Of a DNA stretch of 64,000 nucleotides, positions 41,603 through 53,084 are shown one piece after another. Source of the stretch: Casuarina equisetifolia. Lineage: Eukaryota; Streptophyta; Magnoliopsida; Fagales; Casuarinaceae. The position numbers were made by a program, and so were the translations under genes. Below the pieces are notes generated by a model. The model saw only the letters and a list, made by a program, of their open reading frames with translations, ran no database searches and had not been told where the DNA came from. How positions within the stretch are numbered: position 1 is the stretch's first letter; every line of letters begins with the position of its first letter. Where the stretch lies: the NCBI GenBank assembly GCA_028551475.1, contig CM052358.1:1676501-1740500 (forward strand), read 5' to 3'.

Positions 41603-43430
41603 ATGGGGAACTGCGTCCAGAAATCGAAGATTTCGACGGCCGAGATTGTGCCGCAAGAGAGCGTCAAAGTTGTTCGCCCGACCGTCCGATTGCACGGATC
41701 GACTACCAGCATTGTCACTGCCTACATCCGCTTCGCCCTCCTCCACAAGGCCGTCCCTCACCGTTTCGTCCCCACTGAAGCCCCGAGTTTCGGGTCCGAG
41801 GCGCCGATGCTCCAGGTTGGGTCTGAGACCGTGAGGGGCTCGCGCGAGACGCTGCTCGGGTTCATAAACTCGCGGTTCCCGGACCCGCCGCTGACAATGC
41901 CGGACTACCGCGACGACACGATGCCGTTGATAGTGAGGGTTGTGGGGCTTCAGCACAAGAGCATGTTGTGGCACGTGCAGAGAATGGTGCGCTGGGCGGA
42001 GGATCTGGCGGCGCGTGGTGGAAAAGGGAGCCATGATCCGACCATGGGGAGCCCTCGCATGGAGATAAAGAAGTTCGGGAAGAGCTACTCCGAGCTGCTG
42101 GAGATCATGCTCGAGCACGCTCAGATGGAGGAGAGGGTCGTCTTCCCCGTCCTGGATACTGCTGATCGAGGTCTGATCCACCACACTACAGATGCTCTGC
42201 GTTGCAATCTATCAAAATCACATGCATATCTCTTATCAAATTACGTGCGAAGAATCTTTTCTTTTTTGCAAATTATGCTTTGATTGACAACAGATTAGAT
42301 TTTCTCGTTCTTTTGCCATGAAATCACGAAAATTAGTGATAAAATAAATAAAGAAACATAATAATTTTGTGGTGGGGACAGAATCCTGCAACAAATCATG
42401 TGTTTGTTGAATACATTTGTGGGTAAAGGGGAAAAAGCAATGGTAGGAACGAAAAGGAAGGGTGTTTGTTGTGGTGGAACGTTGCTTGCACCGAAAGGAA
42501 AGCACTGACAGAAGAGCCTGATAATGCAGGGATTTGTAAAGCTGCAAATGAAGAACATGCAAGACACCTACCCATCATGAATGGCATCAAAGAAGACGTC
42601 AAATCCGTTGGAGTATTGGACTCCGGGAGCCCTGTCTACCAGGAGGCTCTCTCCAACTTGTCTTCTCGGCTGAAATCATTGCAGGTGAGGATCACTAGTT
42701 AGTAAAATAAGGTGGATCTAAAAGTTTACACAGACGACAAACACACAAAAACACAGGATTTTTCATGGTTTGATTAGAACAGTTCCTGCACTTATGGAGT
42801 AATAACTTATGGCCTATTATTCAACTCAAAAGTTGATTAAAGAATTGGTAGTGTTTTATTTGAACTCATGCCTTAGCAACATTGAATGAATACCACATAC
42901 CGTAACAATAAGAAAAATAGTGTTTTTCAAAGTCTCTGTCTCATAGACAATTTGAAGAACCCATACCAACAAATCATCATTTTCTTTACAAAATTGTTAG
43001 TTTATCTTTATCTTTAATTTTGACTACATAACTAACACTGAGACTTTGTGGCACATAACAACAAGAAAGATTGTCTGGTGTTTAACTCTTCTGCTGTTCT
43101 TTAAGTGCAAGTTAAAATCCACACTACTACAAACACTGAAGTGCTGAATTGGGTTATTTTATACTGTGCCAACAGGGGCATTTTAAACAGCACTTTGCGG
43201 AGGAGGACAGAGATTTACTACCATTGATGGAGGCAGTGGAGCTAAACAAAGAGCAGCAGAAGAGGGTAATGGAGCAGTGTCTGGATGTGATGCAAGGCAG
43301 TCACTCACATTTGTTAAACTTTTTTCTTGAGGGCCTCATCCCTAACGAAGCCATGCATTACTTGGACTTAATCGCAGGCTACAGTGCCAAGGGGCGACTG
43401 GCCACTGTCCTAAGATTAAATGTGGATTAA
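41603..43430 (+). CDS. Hemerythrin-like HHE domain protein, 3 exons, 325 aa (right copy)
   Basis: Exons are 41603-42170, 42530-42684 and 43176-43430, identical in length and, as far as I can see, in protein to the copy at 19826-21651. The intron 2 difference is limited to a short CAC insertion near 43120. It has the same MGNC start, the same HHE ligand set (H118, H172/E176, H199, H243/H247/E251) and the same 3' tandem repeat. Absence of coding change fits an allelic or overlap duplicate. Confidence 0.88.
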
Positions 43431-43660
43431 AATCTAAGTTTTGGCTCCAACGATCATGTTCACAGAAAGTAGAATCAGCGAGTGATCTCTTTTGTTATTT
43501 CTTTTGCAATTTGAACAAATAGTATCCTTTTGTGATTGCTGGCCTGTGGGGCATACCATGTTGGCGCCTGGTGTTTGTACTAAGTAAACAGGATGCTGGA
43601 AGGGTTAGACGGATTTAGGATGGTTTGGAAAGCAGTGATCTTGGTCAGTAACTTGTACAG

Positions 43661-44216
43661 GTGTCTTGAATGGGACATAATAAAGATGTCAAAAACGGTG
43701 TGGGTTATCTCTTTTGATGTCTATGTACTCTATAAAAATCTTGAGTTCTGTCCAAATCTCATTTAAGAGCCCTTTTTAAAAATGAAAACAAAAGAGACTT
43801 TTAAACAAGATTGAAACAATATGACTTGTTATAATTATACCATTTTAATAACTTTTGTAATTTTTTTTATTTAATTACTATGGAATCATTCTCATTACAT
43901 AAGATTAATTATATAGGGTATAAAATTTCATGTAATAGATGTATCTTGAATGGGACATAATAAAGATGTTAAGAATAACGTGGGTTATTTCTCTATTTTT
44001 ATCTCTTTTATGAAAATCATAAATTTTGTCTAAATTCCACTTAAGAATCTTTTTTAAAAATGAAAAAAGAAAAACATTTTCAAACAAGATTGAAACAATA
44101 TGACTTTTAACCTTTGTGCCATTTTCGCAACTTTTGTAATTTTTTTATTTAATTACCATGGAATAATTCTCAATTCAAAATATCAATTATAAGGGGTATA
44201 AAATTTAATATAACAG
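43661..44216 (+). repeat. Tandem duplication (about 279-bp unit) downstream of the HHE gene (right copy)
   Basis: Units start at 43661 and 43940, equivalent to 21882 and 22161. Confidence 0.88.
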
Positions 44217-44429
44217 CCAATACCTTGCCTATATTATTCAATATTTGATGTATTTCGATAACAACTTTAATAAATTTTTCAGAATTTAAGAAATTATTTT
44301 TAATCTCCAAAATTATGATCAAACGAAGTTAGTCAATTTTTTTTTTCACAAAAAAAAAAAAGAAGTAAAATTGGGCGTCTAAACGGCAGAGAAACAAATC
44401 TAAAGACCTAAATTGTAAGCTGCTTTTAT

Positions 44430-44438
44430 GGCGGGAAA
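44430..44438 (+). promoter_or_regulatory. E2F-type site upstream of RNASEH2A (right copy)
   Basis: GGCGGGAAA, 57 bp before the ATG, the same as at 22651. Confidence 0.6.
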
Positions 44439-44494
44439 GCGATAAGACCATTTTTCAGAGGGACAGACAGGAAGGCCGCAGAGGTAGAAAGGCA

Positions 44495-47400
44495 ATGGGA
44501 TCGGAGGATGCTCCTCCGGCATGGGGGTCGAAACCTTGCATTATGGGCATCGATGAAGCCGGCCGAGGCCCTGTTTTAGGTTCTTTTACTCTTTCTCTGG
44601 TTTCGCCAGACATTTCTTTTCCGTTTCTTGTTTTTTATGTGTGTTTTTTCTCAGGACCGATGGTGTACGGGTGCTTGTACTGTGCTCGATCATACGAGAA
44701 AACTCTTTCGTCTTTGAACTTTGCAGGTTCAGCTTCAACTCCATTTTCTCGGCTCTTTCCTAACTTTAATATTTATTTCTTCTTATCCGTTTCTTATATG
44801 TTCCGGAGAATTGTGTTTTTATGCTCAGGAAAGAACTCTTAATGTTTGATGGTTCTTTGGTGTTCCTTTACACTCTTGATCCGATCTACTAAATAAAAAG
44901 GAGAGAAGAGAAAGTAAAATGAAAATGGTTTCTTATCTCTTCGTCCAGTTTGGCATTTTAAATCACTTGTGGTCGAAGTGCGCATCCTATGGAATTGTTA
45001 ATTAACAGCAGGGTTATTTATCACAGGCATCAATCCTTTTGTTGATCGCTTGAACAGAAATTTTACGATAAATGTTTGCCTCTGTGGAATCCAGTTGATA
45101 AGCCTTTCATTGCATACTTCATGCTTTAGCTTGATTTAGGTTCTTATCTTTTCTTTTTTACATGCTTCTTTTCTGAAAACTTGTTTAATTGCAGTGGGAT
45201 GACAAACTAAGTGTAGCCAGTGGACCAAGCCCGTAGTTAGATTATCAATAGAAAGGAAACATGAAATTTTATGTTCAAAGAGGAAACAATTATTTTGATT
45301 TAAAATACACATAATCACCTTGCAGACGAACATTTGACGTTTATTGCTATTGTTTTGTCTTGGCTCTCTTCCATTTTAAGAGCGCTTTCATTTGCAACCA
45401 GCTCCATCACTTCATGTTAAAGTGTGAGACTCTATCTGGACGCATTACTTAACGTCAGATCAATTTACAGTCTTATCAGTTATGATTTGATTGCCTGCTC
45501 AATATGGTATTAAAAATCACACATCCTGCATAAGGATTGGATTTTCTGTTATCACCATGCAGATTCAAAGACACTAAAGGAAGAGAAGAGGGAGGAATTA
45601 TTTGAAAGTCTCAAGTCTGATGAATCAATTGGATGGGCTGTTGATGTGATTGATCCAAAAGAACTCTCAGCCAAAATGCTAAAGAAGTTAGTAAAGATCC
45701 TAAGAATCTAGGGTTACTGCTTTGCTACTTTTACTAATTTTCTCTGTTTGTTTGTCCACAGAAATAAGATAAATCTAAATGAAATATCGCATGACTCTGC
45801 AATTGGGCTCGTCAATAGGGTCCTTAACATGGGTGTTCTTCTAAGTGAGGTAAATGCCCTTGCAACTTTTGTGATTTATTGTTTACCGATACGTGCTTAT
45901 TGGTTTAAGACGGTTGTCTGTTGAATGAAACTGTATACGTCTTTTATATCAAGCAAAAACTTAATGGATGGGTTTTGGCCTTTGCAATGAGCTATTAGGT
46001 TATCTGCCAACTTCTATGCTACTGGATACTGTCTGCACACCATGTACAAGTATTTCACAGGAGTATTGCCATTTGCAAACGGATATATGTTCATTTAGAA
46101 AATGGAAAACATGAGACCATACAACAAAAGAACTATGTATGAATGATGAAAACTTTGCCATGAATTGTACCTTTTCTCTTTCTTAATTAGGAGTAACAAG
46201 CATGGTTTGTCCAATAAACATCCATCTCATTTTTATTTTTGATACCAAACACATGCTTACCTATCTAGGATATTTTCAAAAATAAATTTCCGTTGGGAAT
46301 AACCCTTCATTATCATTGCCTCAGGACACCAAGTGAACCTTTTCTTGGTTTTTTAAGTAAATCTAACCTGCAAACGTCAGGACATATAGCATTTGATTAG
46401 CTGTTTCCTATCATATCTAGACTGGAATAAAAAAACTGAGGCTTTGATTCTGTTGCCAACTTTTTGGGAGTTCAACTCAGTTAGATGAGGCCATAGAAAT
46501 AAGAGAAAAATCTTAACACAGAGATATTTCAGGTTTATGTTGATACGGTGGGTGATCCTGAGAAGTACAGAATAAAACTGTCTGAGAGGTTTCCCACCAT
46601 CAAATTTGTGGTTGCAAAGAAGGCTGATAGTCTTTTTCCAGTTGTCAGTGGAGCGAGCATAGTTGCAAAGGTTCTTAGCTTCCTGTTCTCCCCATTATCT
46701 CCCATTTAATTTATGCAGGCTGCTTCTAACTTTATATTTTATTCATCCATGCAGGTCACGAGAGATAGAGCCTTGCGGGAATGGGTGCTGGATGAAACAG
46801 CAGATAAAATGCACAGAAACTTTGGTTCTGGATATCCTGGAGGTGAAAAATTTTTTATTCTCTTTTGAACATGTTGTAAATTGGTGAATATTGGATGGTA
46901 GTTGTGGAATGAGGAATCTGGTTATGTTTTTGTTTGTGTAGATCCTGGAACCAAGGCCTGGTTGGAACACCACAAACATGTTGTTTTTGGATTCCCATCA
47001 TTGGTCCGTTTTAGTTGGGGTACATGCACTCCCTACTTCAAGGACATTGTTGAAGTCTTATGGTCAGTCTTCGTTGCGTATTTCTCAACAATTTCTACTC
47101 TAATTTTTTCAGCGTCAGTTTGTCCTCGGCATGTGCGTGTTGTTTCTCGCTATTTGTCAATGTCCCTATGCATTGTAGCTGCTAGGTTGCATGTAAAATA
47201 GCCCATAAATGAAGCTATTGATGCTATAGCAGCCTATCTAATACTGTTACAACTTGTAGATACATCCCAAAAGATGTCTAAGTTTAGAGAGTATTTTCCC
47301 CAACACAAATCCTAGACCAGAGAAATTGTTTTGCTAGATGGGTCCAACATGATGCAAAATAGTCAGAACAAGCAGCGAAAGAACAAAATACAACCGAAAG

Positions 47401-49009
47401 AATTCAACACAAATAAAACGAGATGTCAAAATAATTGCATGCAGGAAATTTAAAGACACAATGTAGTGCGTTCTAGTACCTGTAAATGATGACATCATTA
47501 TATTCTTCAACTACCTTGATTTTGGTGTGATAGCGTGAGTAATGCCTTTGGATAAATAGCGTTCCAATTTGAGTTTCGTTAGGTCTATGCCCGGAGCTGC
47601 TTAACTGAGGTTTGAAATGAGGAATAGCTTTCCAAAAATGGTCAAGATGATTTTCACTTGTATTTCTTTTCTCACATGTTAATGACTAATTGAGGAGAGC
47701 GTCGATTTGTTTTTACTCTTTGGTTACTGATTTGCTATTGAGGGCTGAACAAATAACAAATCCTCCTACGAGATTTCTATACCTCAAACTTCTAATATTG
47801 TAGCTCTGGATTCTGATTGAGGGTGCATTAAATAACTACCTGTCCCTCTATTTTACTCTCAGGGAACATGGAAATAAACTAAGAAAACTTAAGATATGCC
47901 TTTAATGGCTGGAGCCAAATAGATGCACATTAGAACTTTGTTGTGCAAACACCCGAGCGCCTTTTGAGTTCCAGGGAGTACTGTTTTAATCAGCTACCGC
48001 ATCATTTGTTAAGCATATAGCAGTACTTTGAAATTTTTAGCATGTTTTTTCTCTAGTTAATACAATATCTTCAATTTTGCTCTGCTTTTTGATAGAGTAA
48101 ACCAAAGAAATGATTGAGTTCATTATTCGCTCATTTAGTTCATATGCTTGGGTTTCTTTATTTCTTTATGAGATTTCTTATTGAATTGACTTCTATAATC
48201 ACCTGAAAATTCTCTACTAGATTAGATTTGTTTATTTTACTCCATCACTCTTCTATATATCATAAAGAAGGGTTGAATAAAAGTAAATTTTGACTCTTCC
48301 GTAGAAGTGTTGTTTGCCAAGGAAAGTTGCACAAATGTGGGAAATGTACAGTGATAAAGATCTCTTGTTGATAGAAAGAAAATAGGCGAGATGGTTCCTA
48401 ACACTATGAAAGAAATTCGTTAGCTTCTTTTCTCTAATTGTGTAGTGGGCATTTTAATAGGGCACCAGCGATAGCCAAAACTGCCAACTTTACGTTCGAT
48501 CAGAATTTTCTTGGGAAAGATCAAATTAATGAGGCATCCAATATATATTTATGAGACTTCAATGGGCTTGTCTTGATCTAGCGGTTGGATTCTTTTATTT
48601 TTTTTTTCCCCCGAATTTCTCATCCTTTCTAGGCCAAATCAAAATGAACCTCTGTAGCTGAAGACATTGGTAAATTCCTATCTGTAGTGATATGATTTTG
48701 ATACAGTGAAATTGTTAATTATGTGAATATGAAATTTATGAGCAGTCTATCTTCTACCGTTTTCACACTCCTTTTGCCACTCCGGATGCTTCTGTCAATT
48801 TGTTGATTTGAGTTATGTGGATTTTCTGCAGGGAATCAGATAAAACAGATGACGATGGTTCCAGCAGTGGTAACGGCAAGCGGCAATTGAGATTAAGCAA
48901 TGTTGGTTTCACTACATCCAAGAGGAAGAGTGAGGAAATTGAATCAAGTCCTAAAGGACGCTGCAAGTTTTTCCAGGCGCGCAAACTTGAGCAACTTGCC
49001 TATTTCTGA
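44495..49009 (+). CDS. RNASEH2A: Ribonuclease H2 subunit A, 8 exons, 297 aa (intact right copy)
   Basis: Exons are 44495-44579, 44655-44726, 45563-45686, 45762-45849, 46533-46670, 46755-46842, 46942-47062 and 48832-49009; the sum is 298 codons including TGA. Catalytic D20, E21, D127 and D155 and the ribonucleotide-sensing Y196 are all present with spacing equal to the human enzyme. Exon 7 reads [18 protein letters not shown] without interruption because it has four G where the left copy has five. The C-terminal exon is a Ser/Lys-rich linker ([17 protein letters not shown]) ending in [19 protein letters not shown] replaces VLLTE at the end of exon 4. This is the copy to use as the reference reading. 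Confidence 0.95.
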
Positions 49010-49911
49010 TTAAGTTACATATTTTTGTAAGTTCCAGAAACTTTTCTTCTTAGATTCAATCAGATAATCATAAAATTACTCTCCATTTGGAATCTTACTG
49101 GTAGCATATAAATGGGAGATAAGGGATCCCGGGCTTGCTAGACTTGCTTTAATGAGCAGCAAGTGGATTGAGTTATGTGGTTGTTAGATTAATGAAGGTT
49201 CCTTGTCATATCAATTATGCGTGCACCACTTAGTTATGGTGATGAAAACCTCCCTATTGGACTGTATGGGCCTTGGGATTCAGCATTGGGTGCTCTTGAA
49301 TAAAGTGTCTGCTCCAGGTTTGGTACCTCCACTGGTGCCGTTAAATAAGTCATTTGAATTGCTGTGACTGACGCAGTTAGAAAGAAATCATCCAGGTAAA
49401 CTATCGACCATATGTAATTCTAATGGAGGAATTGATTCACAGATATGTGCACCTCTAGATACTGACATGTGTACTTGTACTAATGGGATTTTAGACATGC
49501 ACAACCTAAATGTTTTTAGATGTAAGACTGGATATCCACACTATATGTATAACAACATATTTTGTCTTTGGTTTATTCACTTGGACTAATATGTATTAGC
49601 TGCTGAGAAAATTAAGTGAAAGAAGTAAAAGAAAGAGATTCATCTTCTCTACTTTATAAATGCGTAATTTTTTTTTTTTGGTCAACTTGGGTTTTTGTGC
49701 ACTTCATTTGTGCTTGGGTTGGTTGATTGACCGTATTTAGAAGGTTAATTGGAAATCCCTTAACTTAGCTGTAATTCTTATCACTCTTTTGCCTGTAAAA
49801 TGAACACAACCTCATATATGAAGATAAAATTAATACTGTTACTGTTCTTAGGTATTTTTCTTTTTCAAATTCTGTGATGCTTTTCATTTTCTTGCATGGA
49901 AAGGGAACAAA

Positions 49912-50076
49912 ATGTCTTCAACCTACAGTACCATTAGTTATTCGGATTTTATCTTTGCTGAGAATGTTCTTCGCTTGTTCACAAACCCCCTAAAGTTGGC
50001 CGTCTCAGTCAATCATGTCTGCCAAATGGTTATCTATAGCATGCGGCAGAGGATTCAATGTCATGTTGAATATCAG
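49912..50076 (+). other. Frame-conserving exon-like fragment, unidentified (right copy)
   Basis: It begins with ATG and reads MSSTYSTISYSDFIFAENVL and onwards to a CAG|GT donor-like end. Compared with the left copy it has several amino-acid changes but no frame break. I cannot place the protein. Confidence 0.25.
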
Positions 50077-50261
50077 GTTACACTTTCAAATGATTGATAT
50101 AATATATCCATCTTTCATAATAACTATGCATTGATACAATATATCATGCCGAATTTTCTTATTGATTATGTCATTTATTTGTGTTCACAATTTATTTTTT
50201 ATTTATTAACATTCAATCTGAATGTCATGTGGACATGAGGATTAAAAGCCATTTACAAAAA

Positions 50262-50268
50262 TATAAAT
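50262..50268 (+). promoter_or_regulatory. TATA box upstream of the 89-codon ORF
   Basis: TATAAAT in the context ACAAAAATATAAATAGGCC, 87 bp upstream of the ATG at 50355. It is followed by an A/C-rich leader (CAAACACACAATAGAAAAT), which is a good core-promoter layout. Confidence 0.45.
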
Positions 50269-50354
50269 AGGCCTATATTGTTCTAAGTCAAACACACAAT
50301 AGAAAATATAGAAACCCCTTATCGATTCGCTGCTCAAATTTTTGCCAAATTCAC

Positions 50355-50624
50355 ATGGACCAGCCTGATTATAGTCGCACCAATTCCGAGCAACTTGCTC
50401 GGGTTGAAGTTGAAATCGGACGTATTCGAACTTTTATTGGTATGACTCGAGGGCTTTTAAGTGATTTAGAGAGGAATCCGCGCTCCTTGACCTCGGCTTC
50501 CGCTGAAGCCCTGATGGAGACATACCGTGGATACATCCGGAAATGGGAAGCAAAAATGCGAGAATTAGAAGGGAGATACCAGGAACTGATCTCGCAGAGA
50601 GATGGCCAGGCTCCAGGAAACTAA
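50355..50624 (+). CDS. Unidentified 89-aa predicted coiled-coil protein (intact right copy)
   Basis: A single uninterrupted frame from ATG to TAA starts MDQPDYSRTNSEQLARVEVE. The protein is highly charged and helical-looking, with heptad-like leucine/isoleucine spacing in LARVEVEIGRIRTFIG and again in RKWEAKMRELEGRYQELI. Ser/Ala and Pro residues (PRSLTSASAEA) form a hinge between. It has a TATA box 87 bp upstream and no intron. I do not recognise a family; a small host gene, a retrocopy or a fragment of a mobile or viral element remain possible. The left copy is broken by two one-base deletions next to the assembly gap. Confidence 0.5.
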   Translation: MDQPDYSRTNSEQLARVEVEIGRIRTFIGMTRGLLSDLERNPRSLTSASAEALMETYRGYIRKWEAKMRELEGRYQELISQRDGQAPGN

Positions 50625-51750
50625 AACTTTTTTAAGTTTTAGAAGGTTTAATTAAATAAGTGTTTGGAGACATTTGTTTTCATGCATAGTGTTTCTTTGT
50701 CTTTTTTAAGGGGAGATGTGCTCCGTTGCCTACTAGAAATGGACTACTCTCTATGTTAAGATTTTTTATTTAGTTTTATTTATTTTTTTGTATTTATTTT
50801 ATTTTAAGTAGGTGATACTTGAAATCTCTTGGTTTTAGAACCGATATTTATATAAAAAATAAGGAACAAATGATTTAAGAATAAAATTTATTTTTCCTCC
50901 TTAAAGAGATATCAAAAAATAATTTCCAAATTCCTTTGGAGCCAAACAACTATTCTGACATTAATTTTTCAAATCAATAATAACAATACAAACACTCTAC
51001 CTTAAACGCTAGCCGCGCTGCCTCTCTCACGAATTTGTTTTCTCTTGTTCTCCCTCTTTCAAGTTTCTTGCTATCTTCATGTAGCTGTTTCTTCGAAATT
51101 TTCTGTGACATACACATGTTTTCTCGTTTGCCCACTTGTTCGGACATGACCTTGCTGATGTGGCTGCCACGTTTGCTATCCTCTCAGCTTGCAATGTCAT
51201 TGTTTCCTAGCATAAAAAATGAGGACAAGAATAAAATGTTAATTCTTTTAAGTTGTTATGAGGTTTCTAGAAACTCTGCTATTTGTCATTTGACAAGATG
51301 ACACTGATTACAAAAAATTAAAATATTTTTAAAAAAATATTACTGTTGCCCTTTCCTTTAAAATTCTAATAAATTCCATCTTGTTCCCTCAAAATCAGAG
51401 AGGTGTACATTCTAATGATGTACTCCTCAACAAATAAGTTTCTCCTTTTGTTCGTATACTCCGGATGAAAGGAAACTTTCACGTTCGATTTTGAAAAGGG
51501 ATAAACCCATAAGAACCTAGAAAAGGTCCTAGGAATTTGGATCCCTTGTATTTGTGTCATTCTGTCTTTGATTAGTTTTTTTTCTTTCCCCTCTAAATCA
51601 TTGAATCTTGCCCCTGAAGATTCAATTTGATATTCCCAAGGGATGCATAAAAAATGTCCCCTTACCTTCTTTTAGTTAGAACTTGTTTATCTCTAGCTTA
51701 TATGTCCCCTTACAATATGTTTGACTCTACAATAAGATTATTAAGCCTTT

Positions 51751-51915
51751 TCCAGTTGTTTCTGTAGTTGAAGTTATATCACGAAGTATGCTTTAATTTT
51801 ATGAACAACTGAAGATATTGATTTTAAATTGAAAAATGATGGTTGTGTTTGAATATTTTATTGTGGGATTCTTGCTAGTTGTAATTCTGGCATGTGGTAC
51901 ATTTGTTACAAATGG
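51751..51915 (+). repeat. Left arm of an inverted repeat flanking the copia insertion
   Basis: TCCAGTTGTTTCTGTAGTTG and the following ~110 bases match the reverse complement of 57901-58010 with about four mismatches. After a small indel the match resumes at GGTACATTTGTTACAAATGG. Confidence 0.85.
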
Positions 51916-52337
51916 AAATGCAAAGGATGACCTACGATTCATTTTCATTAGTCTGTCCAGCAGATGAGTTGACTTGGGATATTTCTCCAGTACCTAATTT
52001 ATAATGGCTTCAGTTAGATCCTCATATTATCTACGGGAAACTACTCAACATCAGATGAAAATAAAGTTCACGTTCACCGCGTCATCATTTGTTTTGGTTG
52101 TGTACAAAAGAAGTAGAGCCACATTGCATCCATACTTTGAGCTGAGAGACTACAAAAATTTGAAGTTGTAGTAGATGTGAAAGACATGCTCAGGGAAAAA
52201 ATGACCACACTGCACAAAGAGCCAAAACACTGACCTCAATCTGATTAACAATCAAATCTAGAAGGGTAGGTCCGTTATGAACCTCAATTGCAGAAAAATA
52301 GTAGATTAATAAACATTCAGTAAAGGACTCAAGTGCA

Positions 52338-52342
52338 AATAC
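52338..52342. repeat. 5-bp target-site duplication (left), AATAC
   Basis: AATAC directly before the 5' LTR, repeated directly after the 3' LTR at 57842-57846. Five bases is the normal size for copia integrases. Confidence 0.92.
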
Positions 52343-53029
52343 TGTTGGGTTGGTCCAGCCCATATTCGGGGACTTATTATTAGGTCCAATTAGGGTAATG
52401 TGGCCCTAAGGTTTAAAAGGAAAAATATAGGATTTTTTCTTTAAGAGAGGGGTGAGTGGCCGTCAAAGAAAAGAGAGAGAGAAAAAAGAAAAGAGCAGAA
52501 TTTCGTAGGAATTAGAGGCCCTGCGCAGCAGTTGATCAAACGTCTGATCAAGGTCGATCCGTGGTCCGATTGAGCTGATTTTTTGTCAGCAGGTTCGGGA
52601 TTGGGTGTTCTTCATTGTGAACGGTTGGATCGTCGTTTGGAGCTCTTGAAGTCAGCAGATTGTGGTCAAAAATCTGGGTGATATTTCTCCAACTTTTTCT
52701 TGGTTAAGTTGTTGTTTACAACTTGTTTCTTCACTATTTATTGGTGATTCTATTATTGTTGAATTAGTGAATCTTAGTCCTGTTGCTATTGTTAAGGACT
52801 TGATTGGATTGTAACCTAACGATTGATATAGTGGAGATTTGGGTGGACTCCGTGATCGGTCCCGTGGTTTTTTATCCTTCACATTGGAGAAGTTTTTTCA
52901 CGTAGAAATTCTTTTGTGTTGGTTGTGATTTACTTATTTTACTTGTGATTCAAATACATCGTTGGTGTTTTAGTATTTCCTCATAGGTTCAATCAAAGTG
53001 GGAAACTTTATACGTCGTTTTTCCCTTCA
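52343..53029 (+). repeat. 5' LTR (687 bp)
   Basis: It starts TGTTGGGTTGG and ends TTTTTCCCTTCA. It matches 57154-57841 across its full length, and most differences are transitions (G/A and C/T). Confidence 0.95.
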
Positions 53030-53032
53030 GAG

Positions 53033-53045
53033 TGGTATCAAGAGC
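53033..53045 (+). other. Primer-binding site (initiator Met-tRNA type)
   Basis: TGGTATCAAGAGC starts three bases after the 5' LTR. It is the usual plant copia TGGTATCAGAGC with one extra A. Confidence 0.85.
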
Positions 53046-53084
53046 TTAAGTTGTGGTTGTTTTATCTTTGGATTTGATTGAGCG

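Larger units (their letters stand above)
29605..50892 (+). repeat. Large direct repeat, right copy (21.3 kb), beginning at the N-gap
   Basis: It matches 8336-29104 in the same orientation and order. It starts in AMMECR1 intron 1, so exon 1 is missing. Identity is near perfect over roughly 34,600-45,000 and 46,200-49,010, and lower over 29,605-34,600, 45,050-46,170 and 49,015-50,892. The intergenic parts (33830-34636, 39315-41360, 43431-44429, 49010-49911) hold the same non-coding sequence as the left copy. Confidence 0.97.
50893..52342. other. Intergenic region between the large repeat and the copia element
   Basis: Unique sequence. Short frames at 51035-51301 (+) and 51366-51560 (-) show no family features and I do not call them. 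It contains the left arm of an inverted repeat (51751-51915) and ends in the AATAC target site at 52338-52342. Confidence 0.5.

Noticed and set aside
51035-51301. 88-codon Leu/Ser/Phe-rich frame
   Set aside because: Low-complexity AT/CT-rich translation with no promoter, homolog or signal-peptide architecture I can defend.
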